Shown here piece by piece: positions 46,113 through 54,447 of a stretch of 64,000 nucleotides of DNA. The stretch is taken from the NCBI GenBank assembly GCA_963790435.1, contig CAWBOI010000001.1, positions 992,001 through 1,056,000 of the forward strand, in the 5' to 3' direction. Origin of the DNA: Ilyomonas sp963790435. GTDB taxonomy: Bacteria; Bacteroidota; Bacteroidia; Chitinophagales; Chitinophagaceae. The position numbers were made by a program, and so were the translations under genes. The notes under the pieces are model-generated. The model made no database searches, was not told where the DNA came from, and worked only from the letters and a program-made list of their open reading frames with translations. The stretch's first letter is position 1; every line of letters begins with the position of its first letter.

Positions 46113-47336
46113 TTATAATTTGCCTACAACATGTGCAGCAAACACATTTCTGTAATCAATAAAACACAAGCCGTCAGTTGCCACAACAATGGCAAGACCA
46201 TTGTTTAAGATTACATCGTTGGCTTCAAAACCCAATATTGTTTTCAAAGTTGTTATGTTGTTTGCATCAATTGCGTTTAGTATTTTCAGGCCAGCTTTAC
46301 CATCGCAGATAAACAAAAAGTTACCGTCTTTTGCCAGCCCGCGCGGATTATCAAAAGGATACGTTTTTACTAAAATGGGATTGTCAATGTAATCAATATT
46401 CAGCACGTCTAATTCATTGGTAAAGCCACCACAAGCGGTGCCATTTCGCAACGTTACATAAGCCTTGCTGGCATCAGCAATTACAGGATCGCAGGTTCTT
46501 AGATGGCCAAAAGTTCCTTTTGCAACGGGATTATCGGCATCCGTTATATCAAAAATATACATGCCATTGCTTCCACCTAAAAACAGGTTGTTTTCAAAAG
46601 GATAAATGGTCTCAATGCCACCCTGGTTAGTGTTCGCCGTTTGCACAAAAGAAGGGTTGCTGGCTGCTTGAATATTGTAAATATGAATGTTGTTATAATC
46701 AACCGTATAAAGGCGATTGTTTACAACCGCAAAGCGCGATGTTGAACCGCCGGTACTGATGGTGGATTTGGTAGCAGAGGAAGAGGAGAAGGTTTGAGCG
46801 TTTGGAATATCATCATAATAAACAGGCGGATAAACAAAAGGCAGATCGCTTTTCACTATTGTATCCACCTGGCGCCACGAAGCTACAATGTGATTGCTGT
46901 CAACACCATAACCATAATAGCTGTAAAAAGCATTTGGTTTTACATCAATTAGCTTCGCCCCTAATGGATTGGTAACATCAATGGTAAGCAAATCGGCATA
47001 TTCATCGGCATACAAATAATTGTCTTTTACTGCCAGATCGAGATTACCGGGAATAGGTATAAAAGCTACATTCTGGGGCGATGAGGGATTGCTGTAGTCA
47101 ATAATATGAATGCCTTTATTGATTTCATTCAGATAAATAAACGATCCTTTTACAAACAGTTTTCCTGGTGTTGAAATACTTTGCGCAGCACCGCTTTTAA
47201 TATTGGCTTGCACATCCGATTTTAAGGCATATTTTGGAATGTAATAGGTATATTTTTCAAGCTTTTTATCTTTCAGGCAACTGTTGAAAAGCAAGCTTAT
47301 CAAAACGAATGCTACAAGAGTAAGGAGCGTTTTCAT
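46113..47336 (-). CDS. LVIVD-repeat lipoprotein
   Basis: A protein of about 407 residues. The ATG at 47336 opens a lipoprotein signal with a lipobox-like LLFNSC; the longer upstream frame is rejected. The mature chain has seven or so repeats of the LVIVD type, visible as IHIIDYSNPSSPQ, LLTIDVTNPLGAK, MYIFDITDADNPV and LDVLNIDYIDNPI, which should fold as a beta-propeller. It is placed after a sigma factor and an anti-sigma-like gene, a frequent Bacteroidota arrangement. It is predicted to be an outer-membrane lipoprotein; the ligand is unknown. Confidence 0.82.
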   Translation of the reverse strand: MKTLLTLVAFVLISLLFNSCLKDKKLEKYTYYIPKYALKSDVQANIKSGAAQSISTPGKLFVKGSFIYLNEINKGIHIIDYSNPSSPQNVAFIPIPGNLDLAVKDNYLYADEYADLLTIDVTNPLGAKLIDVKPNAFYSYYGYGVDSNHIVASWRQVDTIVKSDLPFVYPPVYYDDIPNAQTFSSSSATKSTISTGGSTSRFAVVNNRLYTVDYNNIHIYNIQAASNPSFVQTANTNQGGIETIYPFENNLFLGGSNGMYIFDITDADNPVAKGTFGHLRTCDPVIADASKAYVTLRNGTACGGFTNELDVLNIDYIDNPILVKTYPFDNPRGLAKDGNFLFICDGKAGLKILNAIDANNITTLKTILGFEANDVILNNGLAIVVATDGLCFIDYRNVFAAHVVGKL

Positions 47337-47388
47337 ACAACAAGTTTTATAGTATGATGAGTGATGAATAAAACAAAGTGTTGCACCC

Positions 47389-48768
47389 TTATTTAAAAAA
47401 ATAAGTAGCTTTAATTCCGGCAGCACTGAGAGGATGATGAGCAAACGAACCATCACTATTTTGCAAGCCCCGCAAACCCCAGCGAACAAACGGCGATAAT
47501 TGCCAGCGAACGTTTCCCTTGCCATAGATGCCAATAGGAAATGAAACTTGCAGCGATGGCTGCCAACGATGAAACCCTTGTGCAGTAATGGTTTGAAGCG
47601 AATCGTTGTGCCTTTGTTTTATTGATAACAACCATCCGTTATCCATTCCCGCTTGCACCGCAATCGAAGTGTTTTTTTTATGAAAGATAGACAAGCCAAT
47701 GCCTGTATAAAGGTTGGCAGATTGAAAGTAATAGTTCGCATTGCTCCTGATAATATTGCCGAAAAGTGGAGTCGGCAAACTACTTAACGAAGTGGTTTGA
47801 ATACTGAACTGTTGATAACGATAAGTAAGCGCACCATCCAAAAACCAACGTTTGGAAAGGTTTGTTTTTGCAGCTATTCCCAGCGCAGCATCCACTCCAT
47901 TTTTTCTTTGTTGATAGGTTGAGGAACTTTGTGAGCCGCCACTTACATTGCCGGTTGGAATGCTTGAGAAATCAGCCAAACTTTTCGATTGGTCGCCAAA
48001 CAATCCATTCCCTAACCAACTCGTTCCTCCTTCTGCGGTTACTCCCCAATGCCATTTGTTTTTGCCCTTTTTTTTGTTGATAGAAGTAAGCGATGAATCT
48101 TTGTTTTTGTTCAGCGTATCGTTTGTTTTTGCAGTCGTTTTTGTAATTGTTTTTACTGTATCACTGCCTTTAGCCTGCACATTTTGTAATGCCTTATTTT
48201 TTAAATCAGAGGCTGCATTATTATTCGCCAAAACATCTGTTTGAGATTGAATTGACGTGCTATCACCGTTTGTTTTTACATCTTTTTCTTTTGTTCTGTT
48301 TTTATGAAGAACAAATTGGGATTGGGGTTGAAATAGCGTCGCTTCCTTCTTTTGTTTTGCACCTTTTTCTTCCTGGCTCCTCAGATGATTCAATACAAGT
48401 AAATCTTTGTTTTTCTTTTGGGTAGATGCAACACTTCGCTTGCTGTTTATCGTTGGATGATTATCTGTTTTCTGGTTTGTACTTTCATTTGTTTTGTCAA
48501 CTTTTTCTATTTTGCCTGAATTTGATTTTACGGTTATATTTTTATTTGCGCTTTCTGTTTTCTTGTGTAAAATTTTCGAATCATTCAACAACCAAAAACC
48601 CAAACCACATGCAACGCCCAAAGCCAACGTCCACCAAATGAAAGCCGCTCTGCGCCTGCGTTTGGGCGAGATAGCCGCTTTCACACGCTGCCACACAATG
48701 GGCTGCGGCGCCATCGAAAACTGCTCTGCCATATTGCGAGCCTGTTGTTCAAAACTTTCTTCAGGCAT
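47389..48768 (-). CDS. Anti-sigma-like membrane protein with C-terminal barrel-like domain
   Basis: A 459-residue protein whose start overlaps the sigma-factor stop by 8 bp. The N-terminal ~40 residues are a cytoplasmic helical part (EQQARNMAEQFSMAPQPIVW) followed by a basic stretch (KRRRR) and one membrane helix (about 43-62). About 165 residues of Lys/Thr/Asn/Ser/Gln-rich linker come next, then a ~230-residue C-terminal domain (GVTAEGGTSWLGNGLFGD onward) with barrel-like alternating strands ending KATYFFK. The layout suggests an anti-sigma factor that spans the periplasm. No known anti-sigma domain is recognisable, so the role is inferred from linkage and topology. Confidence 0.65.
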   Translation of the reverse strand: MPEESFEQQARNMAEQFSMAPQPIVWQRVKAAISPKRRRRAAFIWWTLALGVACGLGFWLLNDSKILHKKTESANKNITVKSNSGKIEKVDKTNESTNQKTDNHPTINSKRSVASTQKKNKDLLVLNHLRSQEEKGAKQKKEATLFQPQSQFVLHKNRTKEKDVKTNGDSTSIQSQTDVLANNNAASDLKNKALQNVQAKGSDTVKTITKTTAKTNDTLNKNKDSSLTSINKKKGKNKWHWGVTAEGGTSWLGNGLFGDQSKSLADFSSIPTGNVSGGSQSSSTYQQRKNGVDAALGIAAKTNLSKRWFLDGALTYRYQQFSIQTTSLSSLPTPLFGNIIRSNANYYFQSANLYTGIGLSIFHKKNTSIAVQAGMDNGWLLSIKQRHNDSLQTITAQGFHRWQPSLQVSFPIGIYGKGNVRWQLSPFVRWGLRGLQNSDGSFAHHPLSAAGIKATYFFK

Positions 48769-49315
48769 ACGATGAAGTTTTATATTCGCCCGGCTTTTGT
48801 TTTAGCCAGTTTATCATTAACATTCTGGCACGCATATATTGGCTCCGGCTTGTGCCTTCACCAATGCCCAGCAGCTTGCCAATTTCTGCGTGCGTATAAC
48901 CATCAATGGCATACAGGTTAAACACAGTTTGATAACCCGAGGGCAATTGCCGTATCATTTCAATCAATTCTTTTGTTTGAATGTGGATGTCAGGATTGTC
49001 GTCGCTTACGGGGTGCATGTGTTCTTCGCCCATCAGCATATCCGTGCTGTAAGCCGTATTTTTCTTTAATGAAGCCAGCGCAGTATTCACCATAATTTTT
49101 CGTATCCATCCGCCCAATTCGCCCTTGCCTTCATATTGCTTTAAGTGTTGAAACACTTTAATAAATCCTTCCTGCAGCACATCTTCTGCATCTTCAACCG
49201 ATTTGGTATAGCGATAGCAAACGCCCATCATCTGCGCAGCAAAAGCATCGTACAATTGCTTTTGTGCGTGCGCATTACCATTGAGGCAGGCAGTTACCAA
49301 CGCTTGTATATTCAT
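48761..49315 (-). CDS. ECF-type RNA polymerase sigma-70 family factor
   Basis: A 184-residue sigma factor. Region 2 (about 25-90) has the core-binding and -10 recognition stretch VCYRYTKSVEDAEDVLQEGFIKVFQHL. Region 4 (about 120-175) has the helix-turn-helix LPSGYQTVFNLYAIDGYTHAEIGKLLGI. Regions 1.1, 1.2 and 3 are lacking, as is typical of extracytoplasmic-function factors. The ATG at 49315 (MNIQALVTAC) is used; the frame extends upstream through promoter and repeat DNA. It overlaps the anti-sigma-like gene by 8 bp, so the pair is probably translationally coupled and autoregulated. Confidence 0.9.
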   Translation of the reverse strand: MNIQALVTACLNGNAHAQKQLYDAFAAQMMGVCYRYTKSVEDAEDVLQEGFIKVFQHLKQYEGKGELGGWIRKIMVNTALASLKKNTAYSTDMLMGEEHMHPVSDDNPDIHIQTKELIEMIRQLPSGYQTVFNLYAIDGYTHAEIGKLLGIGEGTSRSQYMRARMLMINWLKQKPGEYKTSSYA

Positions 49316-49420
49316 GCAGTTCTCTTTTGTTGATTGAACAACATTGTAAATCGTTGCATAGCATGAAAAATATTTTTGGGCAAAAGAAAGAATTGTTGAC
49401 AAAATACGTTTGTTGTTGCA

Positions 49421-49634
49421 GTCATTCCGCAAATGCCCTCAATACGAACTCCAACTTTCATCGTAACAGCGAGGGCTTTGTGCGGAATCTGCTCTTAAAA
49501 ATTAAATTTACTTTTCTGTAGTAAACAACTTTACTTCATTTCAATATCTTCACAAATGAGTCATCAGATTCCGCACAAAGCCCTCGCTAAAACGTAAAGG
49601 TGCAAGCTCGTTTTGAGGGCATTTGCGGAATGAC
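49421..49634. repeat. BIME-like element, full copy 2 (inverted relative to copy 1)
   Basis: The ends GTCATTCCGCAAATGCCCTC and GAGGGCATTTGCGGAATGAC are perfect inverted repeats of over 20 bp. The two hairpin arms flank a centre containing AACAACTTTACTTCATTTC, the reverse complement of the centre of copy 1. It occupies the divergent promoter region between the sigma factor and the M20 peptidase genes. Confidence 0.8.
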
Positions 49635-49706
49635 GGCAACATCATCCCAAACATCTCATCAATCCCCGTTCTTACGATTTATATTTGCCAACTCAAACCA
49701 CATTCT

Positions 49707-51077
49707 ATGCAAGCCTGGCAAGATTACATCGAACAAAACAAACAACGCTTTTTAGATGAACTGTTAGCTCTGTTGCGCATCCCAAGTGTAAGCGCACGCA
49801 GCGAACACAAAGAAGATATGCTAACCTGTGCCGAAGCGGTAAAGCAACGTTTGGAAGAAGCCGGTGCTGATGCCGTTTCTGTGTATCCAACCGCAGGTCA
49901 TCCGGTGGTGTATGGTGAAAAAATAATTGACAAAAACAAACCCACCGTTTTGGTATATGGTCATTATGATGTGCAGCCGCCCGATCCGCTGGAACTGTGG
50001 CACAGCGGGCCTTTTGAGCCGGTGATTAAAGATGATAAAATTTATGCGCGTGGTTCGGCTGATGATAAAGGTCAGTTTTACATGCACATCAAAGCGTTTG
50101 AAACGTTGATGAAAACGGGCACGCTGCCGCTCAACATCAAGTTTATCATTGAAGGAGAAGAAGAAATTGGCTCGCCCAGCCTGGCTTCTTTTTTAGACGA
50201 AAACAAAGACAAGCTAAAAGCTGATGTGGTGTTGATTAGTGATACTTCTATGCTAAGTTTGGAAACGCCAAGTATTGATACCGGCGTGCGTGGCTTAAGC
50301 TATATACAAGTGGAAGTAACCGGACCAAACCGCGATTTGCATAGTGGCGTATATGGTGGCGCGGTGGCTAATCCCATCACCGTTTTAACGCAGATGATTG
50401 CGAGTCTGCACGATGAAAACAATCACATTACCATTCCCAATTTTTATGACAATGTGATAGAAGCATCGGGAGAAGAAAGAGCCGAACTGGCGAAAGCGCC
50501 GTTTGATGAAGAAGAATACAAACGCGATCTTGGCGTAAAAGAATTGTGGGGTGAAAAGGGTTATACCACCAACGAAAGAACTGGCATTCGCCCAACTTTA
50601 GAAGTCAACGGAATTTGGGGCGGTTATACCGGCGAAGGCTCGAAAACGGTGTTGCCATCAAAGGCTTTTGCAAAGATCAGTTGTCGCCTCGTTCCGAACC
50701 AAAAACACAAAGAGATAACAAAGTTGCTGATTGATCATTTGTATAAAATTGCGCCGGCTTGTGTTACCATCAAAGCCGAAGAGCATCATGGCGGCGACCC
50801 TTATGTAACGCCCATTGACAGTGTTGAATACAAAGCCGCTGCGAAAGCTATTGAAGCGAGTTTTGGCAAGCCGCCAGTTCCTCTGCGCGGTGGTGGAAGC
50901 ATTCCCATTACCTCTTTGTTTGAAAGCATTTTGCATTGCAAAACGGTATTCTTGGGTTTTGGTTTGGATAGTGATAACCTTCACAGCCCGAATGAAAAAT
51001 TTGATCTGGCTAATTTTTACAAAGGCATTGAAACCATACCTTATTTTCATCATTATTATGCTGAAATGAAAGAGTAA
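49707..51077 (+). CDS. M20-family metallopeptidase (dipeptidase)
   Basis: A 456-residue cytoplasmic amidohydrolase. Metal ligands and catalytic residues are present in VYGHYDVQPPDP (His and the following Asp), RGSADDKGQF, EGEEEIGSPSL (catalytic Glu pair) and the C-terminal LRGGGSIPITSLF. The lid domain is intact. The HYDVQP and SADDKGQ signatures are those of carnosinase/CNDP-like dipeptidases. The ATG at 49707 (MQAWQDYIEQ) is used, because the 28 extra upstream codons lie in the edge of a repeat element. It is followed closely by a PaiB-like gene on the same strand. Confidence 0.9.
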   Translation: MQAWQDYIEQNKQRFLDELLALLRIPSVSARSEHKEDMLTCAEAVKQRLEEAGADAVSVYPTAGHPVVYGEKIIDKNKPTVLVYGHYDVQPPDPLELWHSGPFEPVIKDDKIYARGSADDKGQFYMHIKAFETLMKTGTLPLNIKFIIEGEEEIGSPSLASFLDENKDKLKADVVLISDTSMLSLETPSIDTGVRGLSYIQVEVTGPNRDLHSGVYGGAVANPITVLTQMIASLHDENNHITIPNFYDNVIEASGEERAELAKAPFDEEEYKRDLGVKELWGEKGYTTNERTGIRPTLEVNGIWGGYTGEGSKTVLPSKAFAKISCRLVPNQKHKEITKLLIDHLYKIAPACVTIKAEEHHGGDPYVTPIDSVEYKAAAKAIEASFGKPPVPLRGGGSIPITSLFESILHCKTVFLGFGLDSDNLHSPNEKFDLANFYKGIETIPYFHHYYAEMKE

Positions 51078-51161
51078 GAAGCAAGAGACAGGATTCAAGT
51101 AACAAGGTTCAAGATTGAAGTTGTAAGACGCAAAGCATTCAGCAAAAAGAAACAAAACAAA

Positions 51162-51776
51162 ATGTACATACCGAACGTAAACAAGATGCCAGATAAAGCT
51201 GAAGCAATTGCGTTTATGAAGCGGTTTGGTTTTGCCACAATTGTTACTGCTAAGAACAATCTGCCGGTTGCTACGCATTTGCCTTTTCTTGTAACTAACC
51301 GGGATGAAAATGTTATCCTGATTTCTCATTTTGCCAAAGCGAATGAGCAATGGAAAGACATAGAGAACGACAAAGTGTTGGTGATTTTTAGCGAGCCACA
51401 CGCTTATATCTCACCCAGGCATTACGATAAAGAATTGAATGTTCCCACCTGGAACTATATTTCGGTTCATGCTTATGGGCAAGGAAAACTGATAACAGAA
51501 ACAGAAAGCGTAATTCAAATATTGGAAAGCACGATTGATAATTTTGAAACATTGTATAAACAACAATGGAATAACTTGCCGGGCGAGTATAAATGGGGAA
51601 TGACAAAAGGCATTGTTGCTTTTGAAGTTGTAGTAACCGATTTACAGGGAAAGAAAAAATTGAGTCAAAACAAAACGAAAAACGAACAGGAAAAAATTAT
51701 AACTGCACTTTCGCAAAGTGATGATACGGCCGAAAGATTGATAGCCGATTACATGAAGAATAATGAACCCTTGTAA
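51162..51776 (+). CDS. PaiB-like FMN-binding protein
   Basis: A 204-residue protein of the PaiB/FMN-binding split-barrel family: MYIPNVNKMPDK at the start, FATIVTAKNNLPVATHLPF and VPTWNYISVHAYG are characteristic. Some members act as negative transcriptional regulators of sporulation or protease genes in Bacillus, others are of unknown function; the split-barrel flavin fold is the safe statement. It is in line with the M20 gene, 84 bp away. Confidence 0.82.
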   Translation: MYIPNVNKMPDKAEAIAFMKRFGFATIVTAKNNLPVATHLPFLVTNRDENVILISHFAKANEQWKDIENDKVLVIFSEPHAYISPRHYDKELNVPTWNYISVHAYGQGKLITETESVIQILESTIDNFETLYKQQWNNLPGEYKWGMTKGIVAFEVVVTDLQGKKKLSQNKTKNEQEKIITALSQSDDTAERLIADYMKNNEPL

Positions 51777-51829
51777 CCATCAAACGATGTATTTTTAATA
51801 AAGTTCTTTTTTAATAAAAATAAACAACC

Positions 51830-52549
51830 ATGAAACAAGTACTGCTTCTCATTGCAACATCATTGCTTTTTCATTCCTGCGATTTTATTGGCGGCGAACG
51901 AGTGAATGGCAACGGCAACGAAACTACTGAAAACCGCCAGTTAAGTGATTTTAAAAACGTCGCTTCTTCAGGTCCAACCGATGTTGTGCTTACGCAATCA
52001 CCCGATTACAAAGTGCAGGTTAGAGGCGATGAAAATTTGCTACGTTATATTGTTACTGAAACGGACGGCAATACACTCAAAATAAAAATCAAACAAGGCT
52101 ACAATCTTCGTGCGCAAAAGCATTTGGAAGTGTTGGTTTCGGCACCACAGTTTACCAATATTTCTTCTGATGGAAGCGGCAACATCACTTCGGAAAACAC
52201 ATTGTCAAACCCCGATAAGATGAAATTTGAACTGAGTGGCTCGGGCAACGTGGAAGCGAAGATTGATGCACCTTCCGTAGAAAGCCATACGAGCGGCAGT
52301 GGTGATATTACCTTTAGCGGAAAAACCGGCGATGCCAGTCTTTCGGTGTCTGGCTCCGGCGATATTCATTGCTTCAGTTTAACCGCCGAAAACGCAAGCA
52401 TTACCATCAATGGCAGCGGCAATGCAGAGGTGTATGCCGCCAAACAATTAGAACTTCATGTGAATGGCTCCGGTGATGTCAAATACAAAGGCGGCGCATC
52501 TGTAAACAGCCATATTAATGGTTCGGGAAGTGTGTCGAAAGCAGATTAG
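51830..52549 (+). CDS. GIN-domain (DUF2807) lipoprotein
   Basis: A 239-residue lipoprotein with a lipobox signal (LLFHSCDF, Cys near residue 17). The mature part is a right-handed beta-helix-like GIN domain with regular SGSGN/GSGDI repeats (SGPTDVVLTQSPDYKVQVRG, then repeated GSG turns to the C-terminus). It is widespread in Bacteroidota, probably outer-membrane anchored, with no established function. It has its own short upstream spacer and is followed by a gene with different base composition. Confidence 0.85.
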   Translation: MKQVLLLIATSLLFHSCDFIGGERVNGNGNETTENRQLSDFKNVASSGPTDVVLTQSPDYKVQVRGDENLLRYIVTETDGNTLKIKIKQGYNLRAQKHLEVLVSAPQFTNISSDGSGNITSENTLSNPDKMKFELSGSGNVEAKIDAPSVESHTSGSGDITFSGKTGDASLSVSGSGDIHCFSLTAENASITINGSGNAEVYAAKQLELHVNGSGDVKYKGGASVNSHINGSGSVSKAD

Positions 52550-52599
52550 GAAAGAAGGTTTACGAATTAAGAATACAAGATTCAAGAAGCAAGAAAACA

Positions 52600-53274
52600 A
52601 TGACAGAAGAAGAACAATTTTTCGAACATTTACTTGCAGAAACAAAACTGCAATATGAAAAATGTTCTGATCAATTACACAACAAAAATTGGTACTATTC
52701 AATTTGTGGGGCTCCTATTAAAAGGGGCAAAGGAATTTTGTTAGGAATTAATTGGGGAGTTGATTCAAATTGTGAACATACACCACAAAAATTTAATGAA
52801 ATACCAAATAAGGAAAAATTCATGAAATATAAATTTATTGATCGAAGCAAAATGCGTTTAAAAGATTATCTCAAGCTTGACCTTGATAATGAAAACACGG
52901 ACGTAAACTATACCAATCTTTGCTTTTTCAGAACGCCTAATATAAATCATTTGACAAATCAAGATTTTGAAAACTCTCTGCATCTTTTTAAACATTTTTT
53001 TGATTTCGTAAAACCACCATGGATTTTTTCATTGGGAATTAAGACTTATGAAAAGCTCAAAGAATTTGACAAACTTTCAGACATTGACAATGAAAGTTAC
53101 TTTGGAGAAAAATGCAGGGGTGTAACAGCAAAACTTTGGAATATAAATTTCTATTGTGTTCCGCATCCCAATGCAAGAGTATCAAATGAATCGCGAAACA
53201 GAATTTGGGAACTAATCGGAAATAAATTTACCTCTGACCATAATAATTCTACTAACCACTCAATTGCTTTGTAA
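52600..53274 (+). CDS. Hypothetical protein, possibly uracil-DNA-glycosylase-like
   Basis: A 224-residue soluble protein without a signal peptide. I do not recognise a family with certainty. Three features hint at the uracil-DNA glycosylase fold: GILLGINWG in place of the first active-site loop, a strand-helix FSLGIKTYEKLKEF, and VPHPNARVSNESRNRIWEL, which resembles the HPSP-type second motif. The gene is visibly richer in A/T than its neighbours, which suggests horizontal arrival. It stands alone between unrelated genes. Treat the fold suggestion as weak. Confidence 0.6.
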   Translation: MTEEEQFFEHLLAETKLQYEKCSDQLHNKNWYYSICGAPIKRGKGILLGINWGVDSNCEHTPQKFNEIPNKEKFMKYKFIDRSKMRLKDYLKLDLDNENTDVNYTNLCFFRTPNINHLTNQDFENSLHLFKHFFDFVKPPWIFSLGIKTYEKLKEFDKLSDIDNESYFGEKCRGVTAKLWNINFYCVPHPNARVSNESRNRIWELIGNKFTSDHNNSTNHSIAL

Positions 53275-53352
53275 AAAACATTAGCATTTTCTAATGATGA
53301 AAACACGTGTTGTTGCATACCGCTTGTTTTTTATTTTGCACCCAAATGAAAT

Positions 53353-53796
53353 ATGCGTTTTTGGTTTTGCCTCTTTTTTGTTTCGCTTCTTTTTGCCTGC
53401 AAAAAGCCGCAGGGTTTTGATTATCGCGGCATGAACAGTTTTAAAATAGATAGCCTCGGATTTGAACATTCTACCATCAGTATGAATCTGGTGTACTTTA
53501 ATCCCAACAACTTTGGCGTTGATTTAAAGCATGTGGACTGCGACATCTTTGTCAACAAAAATCTTCTGGGTAAATATGTGCTGGATACAAGTATGCACAT
53601 TGCCAGGCAGTCTGAGTTTTCACTGCCTTCAAGGGTACAAGTTGATATGCGCAATATTTATAAAAACTCACTCAACGCTTTGTTCAGCCAGGAAATACAG
53701 GTAGATGTAAAAGGGGTTACGCGCGTGGGTAAAGCGGGCATCTTTGTAAATGTGCCGTTCACATATTCGGGCAAGCAAAAGATAAGTTTGTTTTAA
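53353..53796 (+). CDS. LEA type-2-like lipoprotein
   Basis: A 147-residue lipoprotein with signal and lipobox (LLFACKK, Cys near residue 16). The mature part resembles LEA14/WHy domains: SFKIDSLGFEHSTISMNLVYFNPNNFGVD, with the conserved NPN, followed by a small beta-sandwich to VPFTYSGKQKISLF. Such domains bind hydrophobic or membrane partners. It is convergent with the NTF2-like gene, only 6 bp between stops. Confidence 0.75.
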   Translation: MRFWFCLFFVSLLFACKKPQGFDYRGMNSFKIDSLGFEHSTISMNLVYFNPNNFGVDLKHVDCDIFVNKNLLGKYVLDTSMHIARQSEFSLPSRVQVDMRNIYKNSLNALFSQEIQVDVKGVTRVGKAGIFVNVPFTYSGKQKISLF

Positions 53797-53802
53797 ACCG
53801 CA

Positions 53803-54252
53803 TCACTTGCAATTGTCCTTTCTTCTTGTATCAATTAAATACTGAATTTTCCAAACATCATTGATGCGCACAAGAATAAAACAATCTACGCCGCAATGGC
53901 TGAACGTTCCTTTCCAGTAAAATTGGTAAGGCGTCCAAACAAGGGCTAAATCGCCATCTATTTTGATTGCATCAAAAACAATCCGTTCGTCCGCATCGCC
54001 TTTTCCAATTTTACCAATGGATAGCGCAAACCCTTGTACAGCTTCGGTTTCAACGCTCCCCTTTCCGTTTTTATTGAGGATGGTTTGTAAAATGGCACTG
54101 TCAGCAAACGTTTGTTGCAACGCAGCCGCATCGGCATTTTTCATGGCAGTGAACAATTGATTGACGGTTGCTTTTACACTGTCTTCGGTGGTTTGTGCAT
54201 GAAGAATTTGGGCGAAACCAAAAAGCGTTATGATAAGGAAGAAACGAAGCAT
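53803..54252 (-). CDS. NTF2/SnoaL-like secreted protein
   Basis: A 149-residue protein with a signal peptide (MLRFFLIITLFGFAQILHAQ). The mature part has a DUF4440/SnoaL-like cone fold pattern: VNQLFTAMKNADAAALQQTFADSAIL, DALALVWTPYQFYWKG-type strands and VRINDVWKIQYLIDTRR at the C-terminus. It is probably a non-catalytic or ligand-binding periplasmic protein; no active-site residues can be assigned. Confidence 0.75.
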   Translation of the reverse strand: MLRFFLIITLFGFAQILHAQTTEDSVKATVNQLFTAMKNADAAALQQTFADSAILQTILNKNGKGSVETEAVQGFALSIGKIGKGDADERIVFDAIKIDGDLALVWTPYQFYWKGTFSHCGVDCFILVRINDVWKIQYLIDTRRKDNCK

Positions 54253-54303
54253 TGGCTTTTGTTTTTACGCATATTTTCAAAACTGTCTTTATCAAATTCA
54301 GTC

Positions 54304-54375
54304 AGCAGATTCCGCACAAAGCCCTCGCTAATTTGACTAAAGTTCATCATAGTGTTGAACGCAATTGCGGAATGA
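54304..54375. repeat. BIME-like element, single hairpin arm
   Basis: AGATTCCGCACAAAGCCCTCGC and GCAATTGCGGAATGA flank a short loop, matching one arm of the full elements at 36739-36962 and 49421-49634. The presence of a lone arm shows that the arm is the basic unit, like a REP sequence. Confidence 0.7.
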
Positions 54376-54447
54376 AGACAACCGCTTTCCTCTAATTTTA
54401 TGTTGCTGAAACTGTTGTAAAAACTAAATCAGGAATAATCTATCTTC

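Noticed and set aside
47337..47534. 66-codon extension of the LVIVD lipoprotein gene
   Set aside because: It overlaps the end of the anti-sigma-like gene, while the lipoprotein signal starts cleanly at 47336.
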